From contig JASBRY010000009.1 in assembly GCA_030149165.1 (NCBI GenBank), positions 558,001 to 622,000 of the forward strand: DNA of 64,000 bases. Direction: 5' to 3'. The notes below the pieces were generated by a model that did no database searches, was not told where the DNA came from, and was given only the letters and a program-made list of their open reading frames with translations. Made by a program: the position numbers and the translations under genes. Positions 45,153 through 53,413 of this stretch are shown one piece after another. Position 1 is the stretch's first letter. Every line of letters begins with the position of its first letter. The stretch is from Phycisphaerales bacterium (lineage in GTDB: Bacteria; Planctomycetota; Phycisphaerae; Phycisphaerales; UBA1924).

Positions 45153-46268
45153 ATGGCAGAAGAAAACAAGCCATCCAAACCCACGGCCAAGAAAGCTGCG
45201 AAGAAGGCCGCCAAGAAGGTCACTAAGAAGACCACCAAGAAAGCGGCGCCTTCAAAGCCTGAAGCGGTCAAGAAAGCACCTCCCGCTGATCGCGAAACAA
45301 AGATCATCGCGCGTCCGACCTTGTCCGCGAATGTCCCGACGGCTCCGAAGAAGATCAAGCCTCAGTACGCGTCATTCCGTTCTTCACGCAAGTCGCTGAC
45401 GAATCCTCGTCGAGTGCGAGGAGGGGTGAAGCTCAAGCTCAAACCTGATGAGCAACCAAGCTCATGGATCACACAGCGATTGCTCCGAGTCGCGGAAGAC
45501 GGCGCCGAGGGGCAGATCAATCGCGAGGGTCTTGAGTACGCACGCGCCGGACAGACCAAGCGTCTGACGATCGAGGGCACGCTGTGCGAAGGGGTCATCC
45601 AGGGACGATCTGATAAGCCGTACAAGACGGAGCTCAAACTGAACCAGTTTAGTGTGCACGATCAGGAGCAGATCATCCACGCGATGGCGGATCAGATGCG
45701 CTACGCAGCGAAACTTCTCGCGGGAGAACTCCCATCCAACATCGAAGATGTGTTCGCACCGCTCGATCTGCGGCTGTTCCCGACTGAGCCGAGCGATCTC
45801 TCACCAACCTGTTCCTGTCCAGACTGGAGCGATGATCAGCCTTGGTGCAAGCACGCGGTGTGTTTGACGGCGCTGCTCGCTGAGCGTCTGGGGAACGAAC
45901 CGATGCTCGTGTTCGATCTCCACGGCATGCCGGGACAGGAACTCATCGATGGACTGCGACAGAAGCGAGCGATCGGGATTCAGGGACCCGGACCGACCCC
46001 TGTGCTTGTGCCGCATATCCAAGGGGTGACCGATCTGCAGAGTCCTCCGCTCGAAGACCAGATCGATGACTTCTGGAGCGTGGGGGACGAACTCGCTGAG
46101 CTGGATACACCGATCGCGCCGCCGCCGGTCAACTGTGTGCTGCTGCGCCGGTTGGGACCAAGCCCGTTTGTCGGGAAGTTCCCGCTCGTTGGATTGATGC
46201 AGACCTGCTACGAGTTGATCGGTCAATCAGCGCTCATGCAGGAAGAGCAATCCAACGGCGATGACTAG
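45153..46268 (+). CDS. SWIM zinc-finger protein with histone H1-like Lys/Ala tail
   Basis: SWIM domains (CxCxnCxH) bind DNA or proteins and in bacteria occur next to SNF2 helicases. The 371-residue protein has an N-terminal tail of about 50 residues made of AKKA/TKKT-type repeats, like histone H1 or bacterial Hc1-type tails, and a core with the SWIM motif CSCPDWSDDQPWCKH near residue 220. The tail suggests nonspecific DNA binding. The ATG directly follows the helicase stop with no gap, so translation is coupled. The rest (LDLRLFPTEPSDL and the C-terminal region) gives no further family assignment. Confidence 0.9.
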   Translation: MAEENKPSKPTAKKAAKKAAKKVTKKTTKKAAPSKPEAVKKAPPADRETKIIARPTLSANVPTAPKKIKPQYASFRSSRKSLTNPRRVRGGVKLKLKPDEQPSSWITQRLLRVAEDGAEGQINREGLEYARAGQTKRLTIEGTLCEGVIQGRSDKPYKTELKLNQFSVHDQEQIIHAMADQMRYAAKLLAGELPSNIEDVFAPLDLRLFPTEPSDLSPTCSCPDWSDDQPWCKHAVCLTALLAERLGNEPMLVFDLHGMPGQELIDGLRQKRAIGIQGPGPTPVLVPHIQGVTDLQSPPLEDQIDDFWSVGDELAELDTPIAPPPVNCVLLRRLGPSPFVGKFPLVGLMQTCYELIGQSALMQEEQSNGDD

Positions 46269-46274
46269 TGCCGC

Positions 46275-48098
46275 TTAAGGACACCCCTGCGAGTACAGGT
46301 TCAAGAACAGTGAGACATCGAGGAAGTTGAAGCTCCCGTCGTTGTTGAAATCGACCAGCGGATTCTCGTCGCCGTAGTACACAAGGAAGACCGAGATATC
46401 CTGGAAGTTCAGATTCCCGTCCGCGAACAGATCCGCGGGACACGGCGCGTTGACTGTGAAACTATCGATCCAAGTCTGCCAGCCCGTGCCTGCCTTTTGA
46501 TACATCCCCACGATCCAGAAGGTCTTGTCGTCGTTGGGGTCCACGGCGATGTCGAGGTAGTCACCCCAGCGTCCATTCGCGCCAGCGTTCCCGATCGCGA
46601 GTTGGATCGGATCGCTCATCGTTCCGAGCGGATCGCTCGGGAGACGACCAGAGACCTGCACGCTCGCGAACTCTGATGGACTCGATCGTGCTGAGATCAT
46701 GCCGACATGGTGGTCCTCGTCCGAGTAGATCGCTGGGAAGTAGTAGTGCTCGTTGTTTTCTCCAGTGATCTCGCCTTGCTGAACGAGTGATGGGAACGAA
46801 CCGTTGGGCCAGTCGTTCATATCAACATGGTACCAGCGTGACACAGTTTGATTCGTGCCTCCATCGATGCCGTGTGAGGTGTAGAGGTTTCCATCTCGAT
46901 AGTGCACATTCATGAGCCGACCATCGAGCGTGGAGATTTCCCCACCGCCGGGGTTGGGTGCGTCCTGTGAAGGTCCCGATACCGGATCAAGTCCATGCAC
47001 AAAGGTTGATTCGAGCGATGGCGCTGTGAGTGGATTGTTGATGGTCCACACTTTCAGCGAGGTCGTTGCCGCACGCGAAACAAAGTATGGCTGCGGCGCT
47101 TCTCCAAACATCTGCGCCACCTGGAGCGATGCTCCAGCATCCGGCGCAATGTCCATTACTGTGATGGGAGCGCCAGCGAGCATTGGTGCTTTGTCGAATA
47201 TCCGGAAAAGTGCCCCTCCGAACCCACTCCCATCACCATTCAAAAGGAACAGGTTTCCGGTGACATAGAACGCATTATCGTCGAAACCGAATCCGGGATA
47301 GTCCACCCAGTAGTTCGAGCCGTTGATGCCGATGACTGAGAAAGTGCGATACTTGTACCACACCCCGTTGGGGTCCGAGTCATCGGAGATCGCGATGTCG
47401 ATCCAGGATTCTGTGTCCCCGATCACTTCGAGCGCCATGACGACGAAGCGTCCGGTTTTGTGGTCATAAAAACACTTTGGATCGAAGACAAAGTTTGAGC
47501 TCGCGCCGACTTCCTCGAAGAATCCAGGATTGCCAGGCGTTCCCAGATGCGCTGAGAAGGTCTGATTGCCTTGCTTATCAAAGAACGCGATCGCGGCGTT
47601 CACAGTCTCAACAATGTGATTGGGTCCAACCGCGATCGTCGGATCCGGCGGTGACCACTCGGTTTGAGAGATCCCCTCAAATCCTGTCGATGCTCCAGCG
47701 CCTACCCGATCCATCGGGGTCGTCTGTCCAACCGGCAGCGGCTCGTTGTTGGGATCAGTCCTGAGTGTCTTGTCACGCCCGTGCTTTGGGAGCACATGCT
47801 TGATCATCCTGACCTCACCTTTGAAAGGTCCAGTGATCTGCTGTCGGTGAGCGAGCGCATTGGTATCAATGATCGTCGGCTCGACCACAAATCGACCCAC
47901 GCGATTCGGATCGCTCAGATCGATCGGATCTGGGAGCTGATTCGCTGGGAGTCCCTGCGCGAGCCGTGCACCCTCAGGTTGGAGCGGTGTTGGATCGTTG
48001 CGAGTCTGCTGAGCACATCCAGCAATCCACAATGCGGCACTGAGCAGTGCGGTCGAGGCAAGAGTGATCGAAGGCCGAGGATTCATCAGATCTGTCAT
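46275..48098 (-). CDS. Lipoprotein with a C-terminal GC-type dockerin-like repeat
   Basis: The 607-residue protein starts with a lipoprotein signal peptide (basic MTDLMNPR, hydrophobic core, lipobox IAGC with Cys28). The body (about 130-550) reads as a beta-propeller-like domain with motifs such as TEWSPPDPTIAVGPNHIVE and DPKCFYDHKTGRFVVM. The C-terminus carries CPADLFADGNLNFQDIS and VDFNNDGSFNFLDVS with final GC, the two calcium-loop-like halves of the 'GC-type dockerin' repeat common in Phycisphaerae. Dockerins bind cohesins in cellulosomes; in these planctomycetes the repeat is more likely an exported-protein anchor or sorting module. Substrate unknown. Confidence 0.85.
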   Translation of the reverse strand: MTDLMNPRPSITLASTALLSAALWIAGCAQQTRNDPTPLQPEGARLAQGLPANQLPDPIDLSDPNRVGRFVVEPTIIDTNALAHRQQITGPFKGEVRMIKHVLPKHGRDKTLRTDPNNEPLPVGQTTPMDRVGAGASTGFEGISQTEWSPPDPTIAVGPNHIVETVNAAIAFFDKQGNQTFSAHLGTPGNPGFFEEVGASSNFVFDPKCFYDHKTGRFVVMALEVIGDTESWIDIAISDDSDPNGVWYKYRTFSVIGINGSNYWVDYPGFGFDDNAFYVTGNLFLLNGDGSGFGGALFRIFDKAPMLAGAPITVMDIAPDAGASLQVAQMFGEAPQPYFVSRAATTSLKVWTINNPLTAPSLESTFVHGLDPVSGPSQDAPNPGGGEISTLDGRLMNVHYRDGNLYTSHGIDGGTNQTVSRWYHVDMNDWPNGSFPSLVQQGEITGENNEHYYFPAIYSDEDHHVGMISARSSPSEFASVQVSGRLPSDPLGTMSDPIQLAIGNAGANGRWGDYLDIAVDPNDDKTFWIVGMYQKAGTGWQTWIDSFTVNAPCPADLFADGNLNFQDISVFLVYYGDENPLVDFNNDGSFNFLDVSLFLNLYSQGCP

Positions 48099-48684
48099 CG
48101 TGTGAGTGCTTTCTGTTTGCTGTCAGGGGTATGGATCCATCGGCAACAAAGAACGCCGCAGAGAGTGATCCTGAACCAAAGAGCCCAAAATTCGCAGGAA
48201 TCCGCGGTTTTTCTCGGGCTCGGCACCAATGTAGCACATCAGACCCTTGTCAGCATCCACAATCCATGGATTACGGCTCAGAATCGGGATTTCTGACCAG
48301 CAAAGAGGGACTCTCAGGTTGACCAAAGCGAGCGTGGGTCTAGACTTGTCCTCACGCGGAACCGTTCGTGACGGATGCCGAGGTCGCAAGACCAGAGTTG
48401 AGGCACGGGCAAGGGTTCTTCCCATGAGATCGTGATCGATTTCGCAGCCGGGAGGAGTCCAAGTTCCAAGTCTTGGTGATCGCACTCGTTGTGGATCCAA
48501 GGCGACACGAGCTGCGGCCGATGCCACTGTCGATTTCCAAATCGATCGGTGTCCAAGCCGCGATGGTTTGAGACATCGATCACAGAGTTCACGCTCTTTG
48601 GTCACTACGACAGCGGAGGTCGAGCAGCACTGCTCAATGAATCGGTCAGAATGATCCGATAGAGTGATTCAGACAAGTGAATAT
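48099..48684. other. Gene-poor region ahead of tRNA-Gln
   Basis: I see no convincing gene in these 586 bases. An open frame of about 160 codons on the minus strand (48123-48605) lacks any recognisable motif and is not called. At 48456-48478 the sequence AGTCCAAGTTC plus TCTTGGTG closely repeats the T-arm of tRNA-Gln (48728-48750), with a 5-bp stem CCAAG/CTTGG. Confidence 0.5.
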
Positions 48685-48755
48685 TGCCCCATGGTGTAAT
48701 GGCAGCACTTCTGTTTTTGGTACAGACAGTCCAAGTTCGAATCTTGGTGGGGTAA
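48685..48755 (+). tRNA. tRNA-Gln (anticodon TTG)
   Basis: The 71-base sequence folds with acceptor TGCCCCA/TGGGGTA (U1-A72 as in bacterial tRNA-Gln), anticodon stem TCTGT/ACAGA with loop TTTTGGT (anticodon TTG) and T-arm CCAAGTTCGAATCTTGG. The discriminator is A. It lies 59 bases ahead of the glmU-like gene. Confidence 0.93.
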
Positions 48756-48814
48756 CTTTCTTCTTCACTCACGCGCATCACGACCACTATTGAGTCCAGT
48801 CCTGCCAACTGCAT

Positions 48815-49630
48815 ATGGCGGACACCAACAACAACTCATCCAAACGACTCGAAGCCGTGATCCTCGCCGCAGGGAAAGGCACGCGCATGGAGTCCGATCT
48901 CCCGAAGGTGTGTCATCCTGTCGGTGGTCGTCCAATGGTGTGTGCTGTCGTGGATACCTGTCTTGATGCAGGATGCGATCGCGTCGTTGTGGTGGTGGGG
49001 TACAAGCAAGAACTCGTTCGCGAAGCGCTCGCGGACTACGGCGACAAAGTCGAGTTCGCAGTCCAAGAAGAGCAACTCGGGACCGGTCACGCCGTGATGA
49101 GCGCCAAAGACGCGTATGCAAGCAGCGATAATGACAACACCGACATCTTCGTGCTCTGTGGTGACGGTCCGCTCATCCGCACCGAAACATTGAACAAACT
49201 GCTCGATCTGCACCGCTCTACGAGTGCCGCAGGAACACTCGCAACGAGCCGGATCAAAGACCCAAGCGGATATGGACGCATTGTCCGCGATGGGAATGGC
49301 TCATTCGCACGCATCGTTGAACAGAAGAACGCGAGCGAGGACGAGCTCAAGATCAACGAGGTCAATCCGAGCTACTACTGCGTCAACGCGAGCGCGATGT
49401 TTGATGCACTCGATCGCGTGCAGCGCAACGAGCTCACAGGCGAGTACTACATCACCGACATCTTCGAGTTCATGCTCGACGACGGCAAGCGTGTCGAGGT
49501 CATCGACGCTGTTCCTCCGGAAGATATTCTGAGCATCAACACACTCGATCATTTGGCGCAGGTCGACGCGATCTACCGCAGCCGTCAAGGAACCACCAAT
49601 CCATCTGCGACGCAGGGAGCACGATCATGA
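48815..49630 (+). CDS. GlmU-type uridylyltransferase domain protein (no acetyltransferase domain)
   Basis: The protein makes UDP-N-acetylglucosamine from UTP and GlcNAc-1-phosphate, or a related sugar nucleotide. The 271-residue sequence has LEAVILAAGKGTRM with the nucleotide-binding loop GxGTRM-x4-PK, EEQLGTGHAVM, VLCGDGPLI and GYGRIVRDGNG, matching the GlmU N-terminal half. The left-handed beta-helix acetyltransferase half is missing, since the protein ends after about 270 residues. It heads a chain with prs, rplY and pth that follows the Bacillus gcaD-prs-ctc-spoVC order. The stop overlaps the prs start as ATGA. The ATG has no clear Shine-Dalgarno sequence. Confidence 0.9.
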   Translation: MADTNNNSSKRLEAVILAAGKGTRMESDLPKVCHPVGGRPMVCAVVDTCLDAGCDRVVVVVGYKQELVREALADYGDKVEFAVQEEQLGTGHAVMSAKDAYASSDNDNTDIFVLCGDGPLIRTETLNKLLDLHRSTSAAGTLATSRIKDPSGYGRIVRDGNGSFARIVEQKNASEDELKINEVNPSYYCVNASAMFDALDRVQRNELTGEYYITDIFEFMLDDGKRVEVIDAVPPEDILSINTLDHLAQVDAIYRSRQGTTNPSATQGARS

Positions 49631-50601
49631 ACAACGGCGGGATCAAAGTCTTCTCAGGTCGCAACTCCAAAGAACTCGCGCAGAGCATGTGCGATACCTC
49701 AGGCTTGGAGCTTGGAAAGGCACGCACCATCCTCTTCCCAGACGGAGAGATCATGGTCAAGCTCGACGACGATGTGCGTGGCCGTGATTGTTTCGTGGTC
49801 ATCTCGACCTGCGATCCAGTCAATGACAATCTGATGGAACTGCTGGTGTTCTGTGACTGTCTGCGCCGAGCGAGCGCCAAGCGGATCACGATGGTCATGC
49901 CGTACTACGGCTACGGGCGTCAGGATCGCAAGGACGAGGGACGTGTCCCGATTACCGCGAAGCTCGTCGCGAACCTGATCACGGCTGCGAAAGCTGATCG
50001 TGTGCTCTCGATTGATCTGCATGCCGCTCAGATTCAGGGGTTCTTCGATCTCCCATTCGATCACCTCTCCGCGATGCCTGTGTTCTACAAGTACTTCGAG
50101 TCCATCCGCGACGAGCTGGGTGAGCTCTGCCTCGTCTCTCCGGATGTGGGCAATGTGAAGGTCGCTGAGAAGATGGCGAACCTGCTCCACGCGGACCTCG
50201 CGATCATCAACAAGCGTCGCATCACTGGGGAAACGGTCGAAGTCGGAAACCTGATCGGGAATGTGAAGGGCAAGACGGTCCTCATGTTCGACGACATGAT
50301 CTCGACTGGTGGGACTGTGTGTGAAGCCGCGAAGCTCGTTATGAACGAGGGCGCTTCGGACATCATCGCTGCCGCGACCCACGGCGTGCTCGCCGGAAAG
50401 GCGATCGAACGACTCGCGGATTCACCCTTCTCGCGTGTAATCCTGACGGACACCATCCCGACCGGCGAGCGCTGCGATCCGATCAGGGACAAGCTGACCG
50501 TGCTCTCTGTGGGAGAGCTGATCGGCAAAGCAATCAAACGCATCCACAACAACGATTCCATCAGCGCCATGTTCCGAGGCACCGCCGAGAGCAAGCGTTG
50601 A
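49627..50601 (+). CDS. prs: Ribose-phosphate pyrophosphokinase
   Basis: Prs makes PRPP from ribose-5-phosphate and ATP. The 324-residue protein has KVFSGRNSKELAQ at the start, FPDGEIMVKLDDDVRGRD, RRASAKRITMVMPYYGYGRQDRKD, and the PRPP-binding loop VLMFDDMISTGGT. The final third includes the regulatory-flap segment typical of class I enzymes. AGGGAG precedes the ATG. It overlaps glmU-like gene by 4 bases, so translation is coupled. Confidence 0.97.
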   Translation: MNNGGIKVFSGRNSKELAQSMCDTSGLELGKARTILFPDGEIMVKLDDDVRGRDCFVVISTCDPVNDNLMELLVFCDCLRRASAKRITMVMPYYGYGRQDRKDEGRVPITAKLVANLITAAKADRVLSIDLHAAQIQGFFDLPFDHLSAMPVFYKYFESIRDELGELCLVSPDVGNVKVAEKMANLLHADLAIINKRRITGETVEVGNLIGNVKGKTVLMFDDMISTGGTVCEAAKLVMNEGASDIIAAATHGVLAGKAIERLADSPFSRVILTDTIPTGERCDPIRDKLTVLSVGELIGKAIKRIHNNDSISAMFRGTAESKR

Positions 50602-50663
50602 TCGTCTATTTGAATCAACCAAACTGAAAGAGTGTAAGAAGTAAATAGCTAAGGAGAAACACT

Positions 50664-51314
50664 ATGTCAGACACCACACCAATGCTGAGCGCCACCAAGC
50701 GCGAGCGCACCGGATCGCGGTACTCCCGCCGTCTGCGTGAATCGGGCTCGTTGCCCGCTGTCGTCTACGGGCACAAGGAAGAGCCTGTTTCCATCGCGCT
50801 GGATATGCACCAGACCATGCTCGAGCTCCGCAAGGGCGAGAAGGTCTTCGAGCTCGACATCGAGGGAACCAAGCAGCACGTGCTCCTCAAGGACCTCGGC
50901 TACGACTACCTCGGGAACAACATCATCCACGCCGACTTCACCCGCGTGGACCTCAACGAGCGTGTAGACACCAAGGCGCACCTCACCTTCGTTGGTGACG
51001 CTGTGGGTCTCAAGACCTCCGGCGCGATCATGATGCACCCGATCACTGACATCGAGCTCAACGTTCTGATCTCGAACCTCCCAGACCACATCGACGTCGA
51101 TGTCTCGGAAATGGAAGTCGGCGACGTGCTCCACGCGTCGGACGTCAAACTCCCGCTCGACTCGATGGTCCTGCTCACCGATCCAGACGCGATCGTCGCT
51201 CAGATCGTGATGAAGGCGCAGCAAAACGACGGCGACGAAGCCGGCGAAGTCTCCGCAGACGGCGCTAGCCCAGAAGTCATCGGCGAGAAGAAAGACGAGG
51301 ACAAGGGCGAGTAA
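50664..51314 (+). CDS. rplY: 50S ribosomal protein L25 / general stress protein Ctc
   Basis: L25 binds 5S rRNA. The 216-residue CTC-type form has an N-terminal L25 domain (SGSLPAVVYGHKEEP) and the C-terminal Ctc beta-domain, with a flexible acidic tail after about residue 185 (GDEAGEVSADG...KDEDKGE). AAGGAG precedes the ATG. The gene is 62 bases after prs and 2 bases before pth. It is the standard neighbour of prs and pth in this order. Confidence 0.94.
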   Translation: MSDTTPMLSATKRERTGSRYSRRLRESGSLPAVVYGHKEEPVSIALDMHQTMLELRKGEKVFELDIEGTKQHVLLKDLGYDYLGNNIIHADFTRVDLNERVDTKAHLTFVGDAVGLKTSGAIMMHPITDIELNVLISNLPDHIDVDVSEMEVGDVLHASDVKLPLDSMVLLTDPDAIVAQIVMKAQQNDGDEAGEVSADGASPEVIGEKKDEDKGE

Positions 51315-51316
51315 TC

Positions 51317-51982
51317 ATGAAGCTGATCGTCGGACTCGGAAATCCAGGTATGCAGTACACCAAGACCCGCCACAACGCGGGGTTCATGGTCGTCGATGCG
51401 CTGGCAACCAAGTTCGCCGTCGGACAGATTGCCAAGTCTCGCTTCAACAGCGTCACCCTCGACGCGAACATCGGATGCGAGAAGTGCTTGCTCATGAAGC
51501 CCACAACCTTCATGAACAAGTCCGGACAGAGCGTCGGGGAGGCACTCCGCTTCTTCAAGCTCGATCCGCAGGAAGATCTTCTGGTCATCGTCGACGACAT
51601 CGCCCTTCCAGTCGGATCCATCCGGATCCGCAAGAGCGGCGGCGCCGGAGGACACAACGGACTGAGCGACATCGATCGTGTGCTGGGAGGCGCTGCCTAC
51701 CCACGCATCCGAATCGGTGTTGGTGAGGTCCCGAAAATGATGAACCAAGCCGACTGGGTACTCAGCAAGTTCATGAGCGAGGAGATGGACAAGCTCAACG
51801 AGAGCATCGACAAAGCAACCAAAGCCGTCGAGCACATCTTGAGCGAGGACATCATCAGCGCGATGAACACCTTCAACGAGAAACTCGCAAAGCAGAAGCG
51901 TAAAGAGCATCCCAACGACAAGCAGGATTCCACAGACGACGATCAGTCTGTTCAAAATACAGAAACCAAGAACGCAAGTTAA
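51317..51982 (+). CDS. pth: Peptidyl-tRNA hydrolase
   Basis: Pth frees tRNA from peptidyl-tRNAs lost during translation. The 221-residue protein has LIVGLGNPGMQYTKTRHNAGF with the catalytic His in TRHNAGF, MKPTTFMNKSG, VIVDDIALP and SGGAGGHNGL, all diagnostic. A charged tail follows the fold after about residue 190 (AKQKRKEHPNDKQ), longer than usual. The start follows the rplY stop by two bases, suggesting coupled translation. A small GC hairpin (CCGGC/GCCGG) lies between pth and rpsF. Confidence 0.96.
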   Translation: MKLIVGLGNPGMQYTKTRHNAGFMVVDALATKFAVGQIAKSRFNSVTLDANIGCEKCLLMKPTTFMNKSGQSVGEALRFFKLDPQEDLLVIVDDIALPVGSIRIRKSGGAGGHNGLSDIDRVLGGAAYPRIRIGVGEVPKMMNQADWVLSKFMSEEMDKLNESIDKATKAVEHILSEDIISAMNTFNEKLAKQKRKEHPNDKQDSTDDDQSVQNTETKNAS

Positions 51983-52030
51983 ACACAAATATCCGGCGAC
52001 CAAAGCCGGACACGATTTGGAGAAATCAAT

Positions 52031-52549
52031 ATGTCAACTGACACAGCAGCACGAACCGGTACTTACGAGGGCATGTTCCTCGTCACCCAAGCCGCGGCCG
52101 CCGCATTCGGTGAATGCGTCGAGCACATCAACCACCTCTTCGAGCGTGCGGACGCAACTGTCCTCGCGATGAAGAAGTGGGACGAACGCCGTCTCGCGTA
52201 CGAGATGGACAAGCAAAAGCGTGGCGTGTACATTCTCGCATACTTCACTTGCCCAACTGATATGGTCGCTCACCTCGAGCGTGACGCGGTGATCTCTGAC
52301 AAGATCATGCGTTTGCTCGTGACCACCGCTGACCACCTCACTGAGGAAGAAATCGCGGCCCACGACGATCGCAAGGGTCTGGACACCGAAGCGAAGCTCC
52401 GTGCAGAGCAAGGTGCTGAAGAAGACAGCTCGAAGTCCTCGACCGTGCGTCTGGGCGCTCCAGTCAAGGAAGAGGCTCCTGCCCCTGCCGCAGAAGAATC
52501 TGCTCCAGAAGCCGATGACGCTGATTCGGACGAATCCGAAGAGAGCTGA
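52031..52549 (+). CDS. rpsF: 30S ribosomal protein S6
   Basis: S6 is a small-subunit protein that pairs with S18. The 172 residues begin with the S6 fold (TYEGMFLVTQAAAA, MKKWDERRLAYEMDKQKRGVYILAYF, DAVISDKIMRLLVTTADHL), then a C-terminal extension of about 60 residues rich in Ala, Glu and Asp (APAPAAEESAPEADDADS). GGAG precedes the ATG. It is first of rpsF-ssb-rplI; the S18 gene that usually follows is not here. Confidence 0.95.
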   Translation: MSTDTAARTGTYEGMFLVTQAAAAAFGECVEHINHLFERADATVLAMKKWDERRLAYEMDKQKRGVYILAYFTCPTDMVAHLERDAVISDKIMRLLVTTADHLTEEEIAAHDDRKGLDTEAKLRAEQGAEEDSSKSSTVRLGAPVKEEAPAPAAEESAPEADDADSDESEES

Positions 52550-52586
52550 TCCAGCGATCTGAAGCGAAAGCCGTCAGAATTCAATC

Positions 52587-52624
52587 AACCCGCCCGAGTC
52601 TGGTCCACCCAGGCTCGGGCGGTT
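52587..52624 (+). terminator. Hairpin between rpsF and ssb (weak terminator or attenuator)
   Basis: A stem GCCCGAG/CTCGGGC, extended to AACC/GGTT with one bulge, forms a long hairpin with an inner CTGG/CCAG. The tail is TGTGATA, not a U-run, so it may attenuate rather than end transcription. A possible -10 box TATACT with extended TG (TGATATACT, 52627-52634) follows and could start ssb separately. Confidence 0.4.
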
Positions 52625-52721
52625 GTGATATACTCCCTGTCGGCATTAGATTGGCACCTGCCAATACCCACCAGTACTGTTACACGAATACCGACATATC
52701 AACAAGAAATGGAGATCAACA

Positions 52722-53165
52722 ATGGCCGGTAGCTTCAACAAAGTCATGCTCATGGGGAATCTCACACGCGATATCGAGATCCGCCACACCCCATCCAACA
52801 CCGCGGTCGGGAATTTCGGGATCGCCGTGAATCGCAAATACAAGACCCAATCCGGCGATCAACGCGAAGAAGTCGCGTTCATCGACTGCGAAGCGTGGGG
52901 ACGCACCGCAGAAGTCATGGCGCAGTACCTGACCAAAGGGCGCCCCGTCTTCGTCGAGGGACGACTCAAGCTCGACCAATGGGATGACAAGAACGGCGGC
53001 GGCAAACGCTCCAAGCTCTCAGTCGTCGTCGAGAACTTCCAGTTCGTCGATTCTGGCAACGGCGGGGGTAACTCCGGCGGCGGAGGAGGCGGCGGATACG
53101 CACGCTCAGGAGCAGGCGGCGGAGGCAACGATGTCGCGATCGATCACGACGACATCCCGTTCTGA
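52722..53165 (+). CDS. ssb: Single-stranded DNA-binding protein
   Basis: SSB coats single-stranded DNA in replication and repair. The 147-residue protein has an OB fold with NKVMLMGNLTRDIEIRHTP, GNFGIAVNRKYK, FIDCEAWGRTAEVMAQYL and GRPVFVEGRLKLDQW, then a Gly-rich linker of about 30 residues and the acidic C-terminal tip DDIPF that docks partner proteins. It sits between rpsF and rplI, as in many bacteria where ssb follows rpsF, with an independent possible promoter at 52627-52634. Confidence 0.96.
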   Translation: MAGSFNKVMLMGNLTRDIEIRHTPSNTAVGNFGIAVNRKYKTQSGDQREEVAFIDCEAWGRTAEVMAQYLTKGRPVFVEGRLKLDQWDDKNGGGKRSKLSVVVENFQFVDSGNGGGNSGGGGGGGYARSGAGGGGNDVAIDHDDIPF

Positions 53166-53201
53166 TCCTTCCAGTGAACCCATGCAGTCCGATCGAATCC
53201 C

Positions 53202-53231
53202 AAACCCACGCGAGAGCCGCGTGGGTTTTTT
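53202..53231 (+). terminator. Terminator after ssb
   Basis: Stem AACCCACGCG/CGCGTGGGTT with loop AGAGC, followed by TTTT. It separates rpsF-ssb from rplI. Confidence 0.85.
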
Positions 53232-53413
53232 GATGAATTCGATCCCAACTGACTCAGAATCCGTCACTTGCGACCTACACTCTGGACCCGGCTCAGCCGG
53301 GACTCCAGACTCGTCTGGAACCCTTAGTTGGGGATCCTCGCCGTGAGGGTCTCCTCAACTCTCCGATCCGAGTTGAAGCTCGGTCGGTCAGGACAGCGAA
53401 AGGAACCATCCAA

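Noticed and set aside
48123-48605. Open frame of 160 codons on the minus strand in the gap ahead of tRNA-Gln
   Set aside because: No start signal, no recognisable motif and composition like the antisense shadows. I left it uncalled and described the gap instead.
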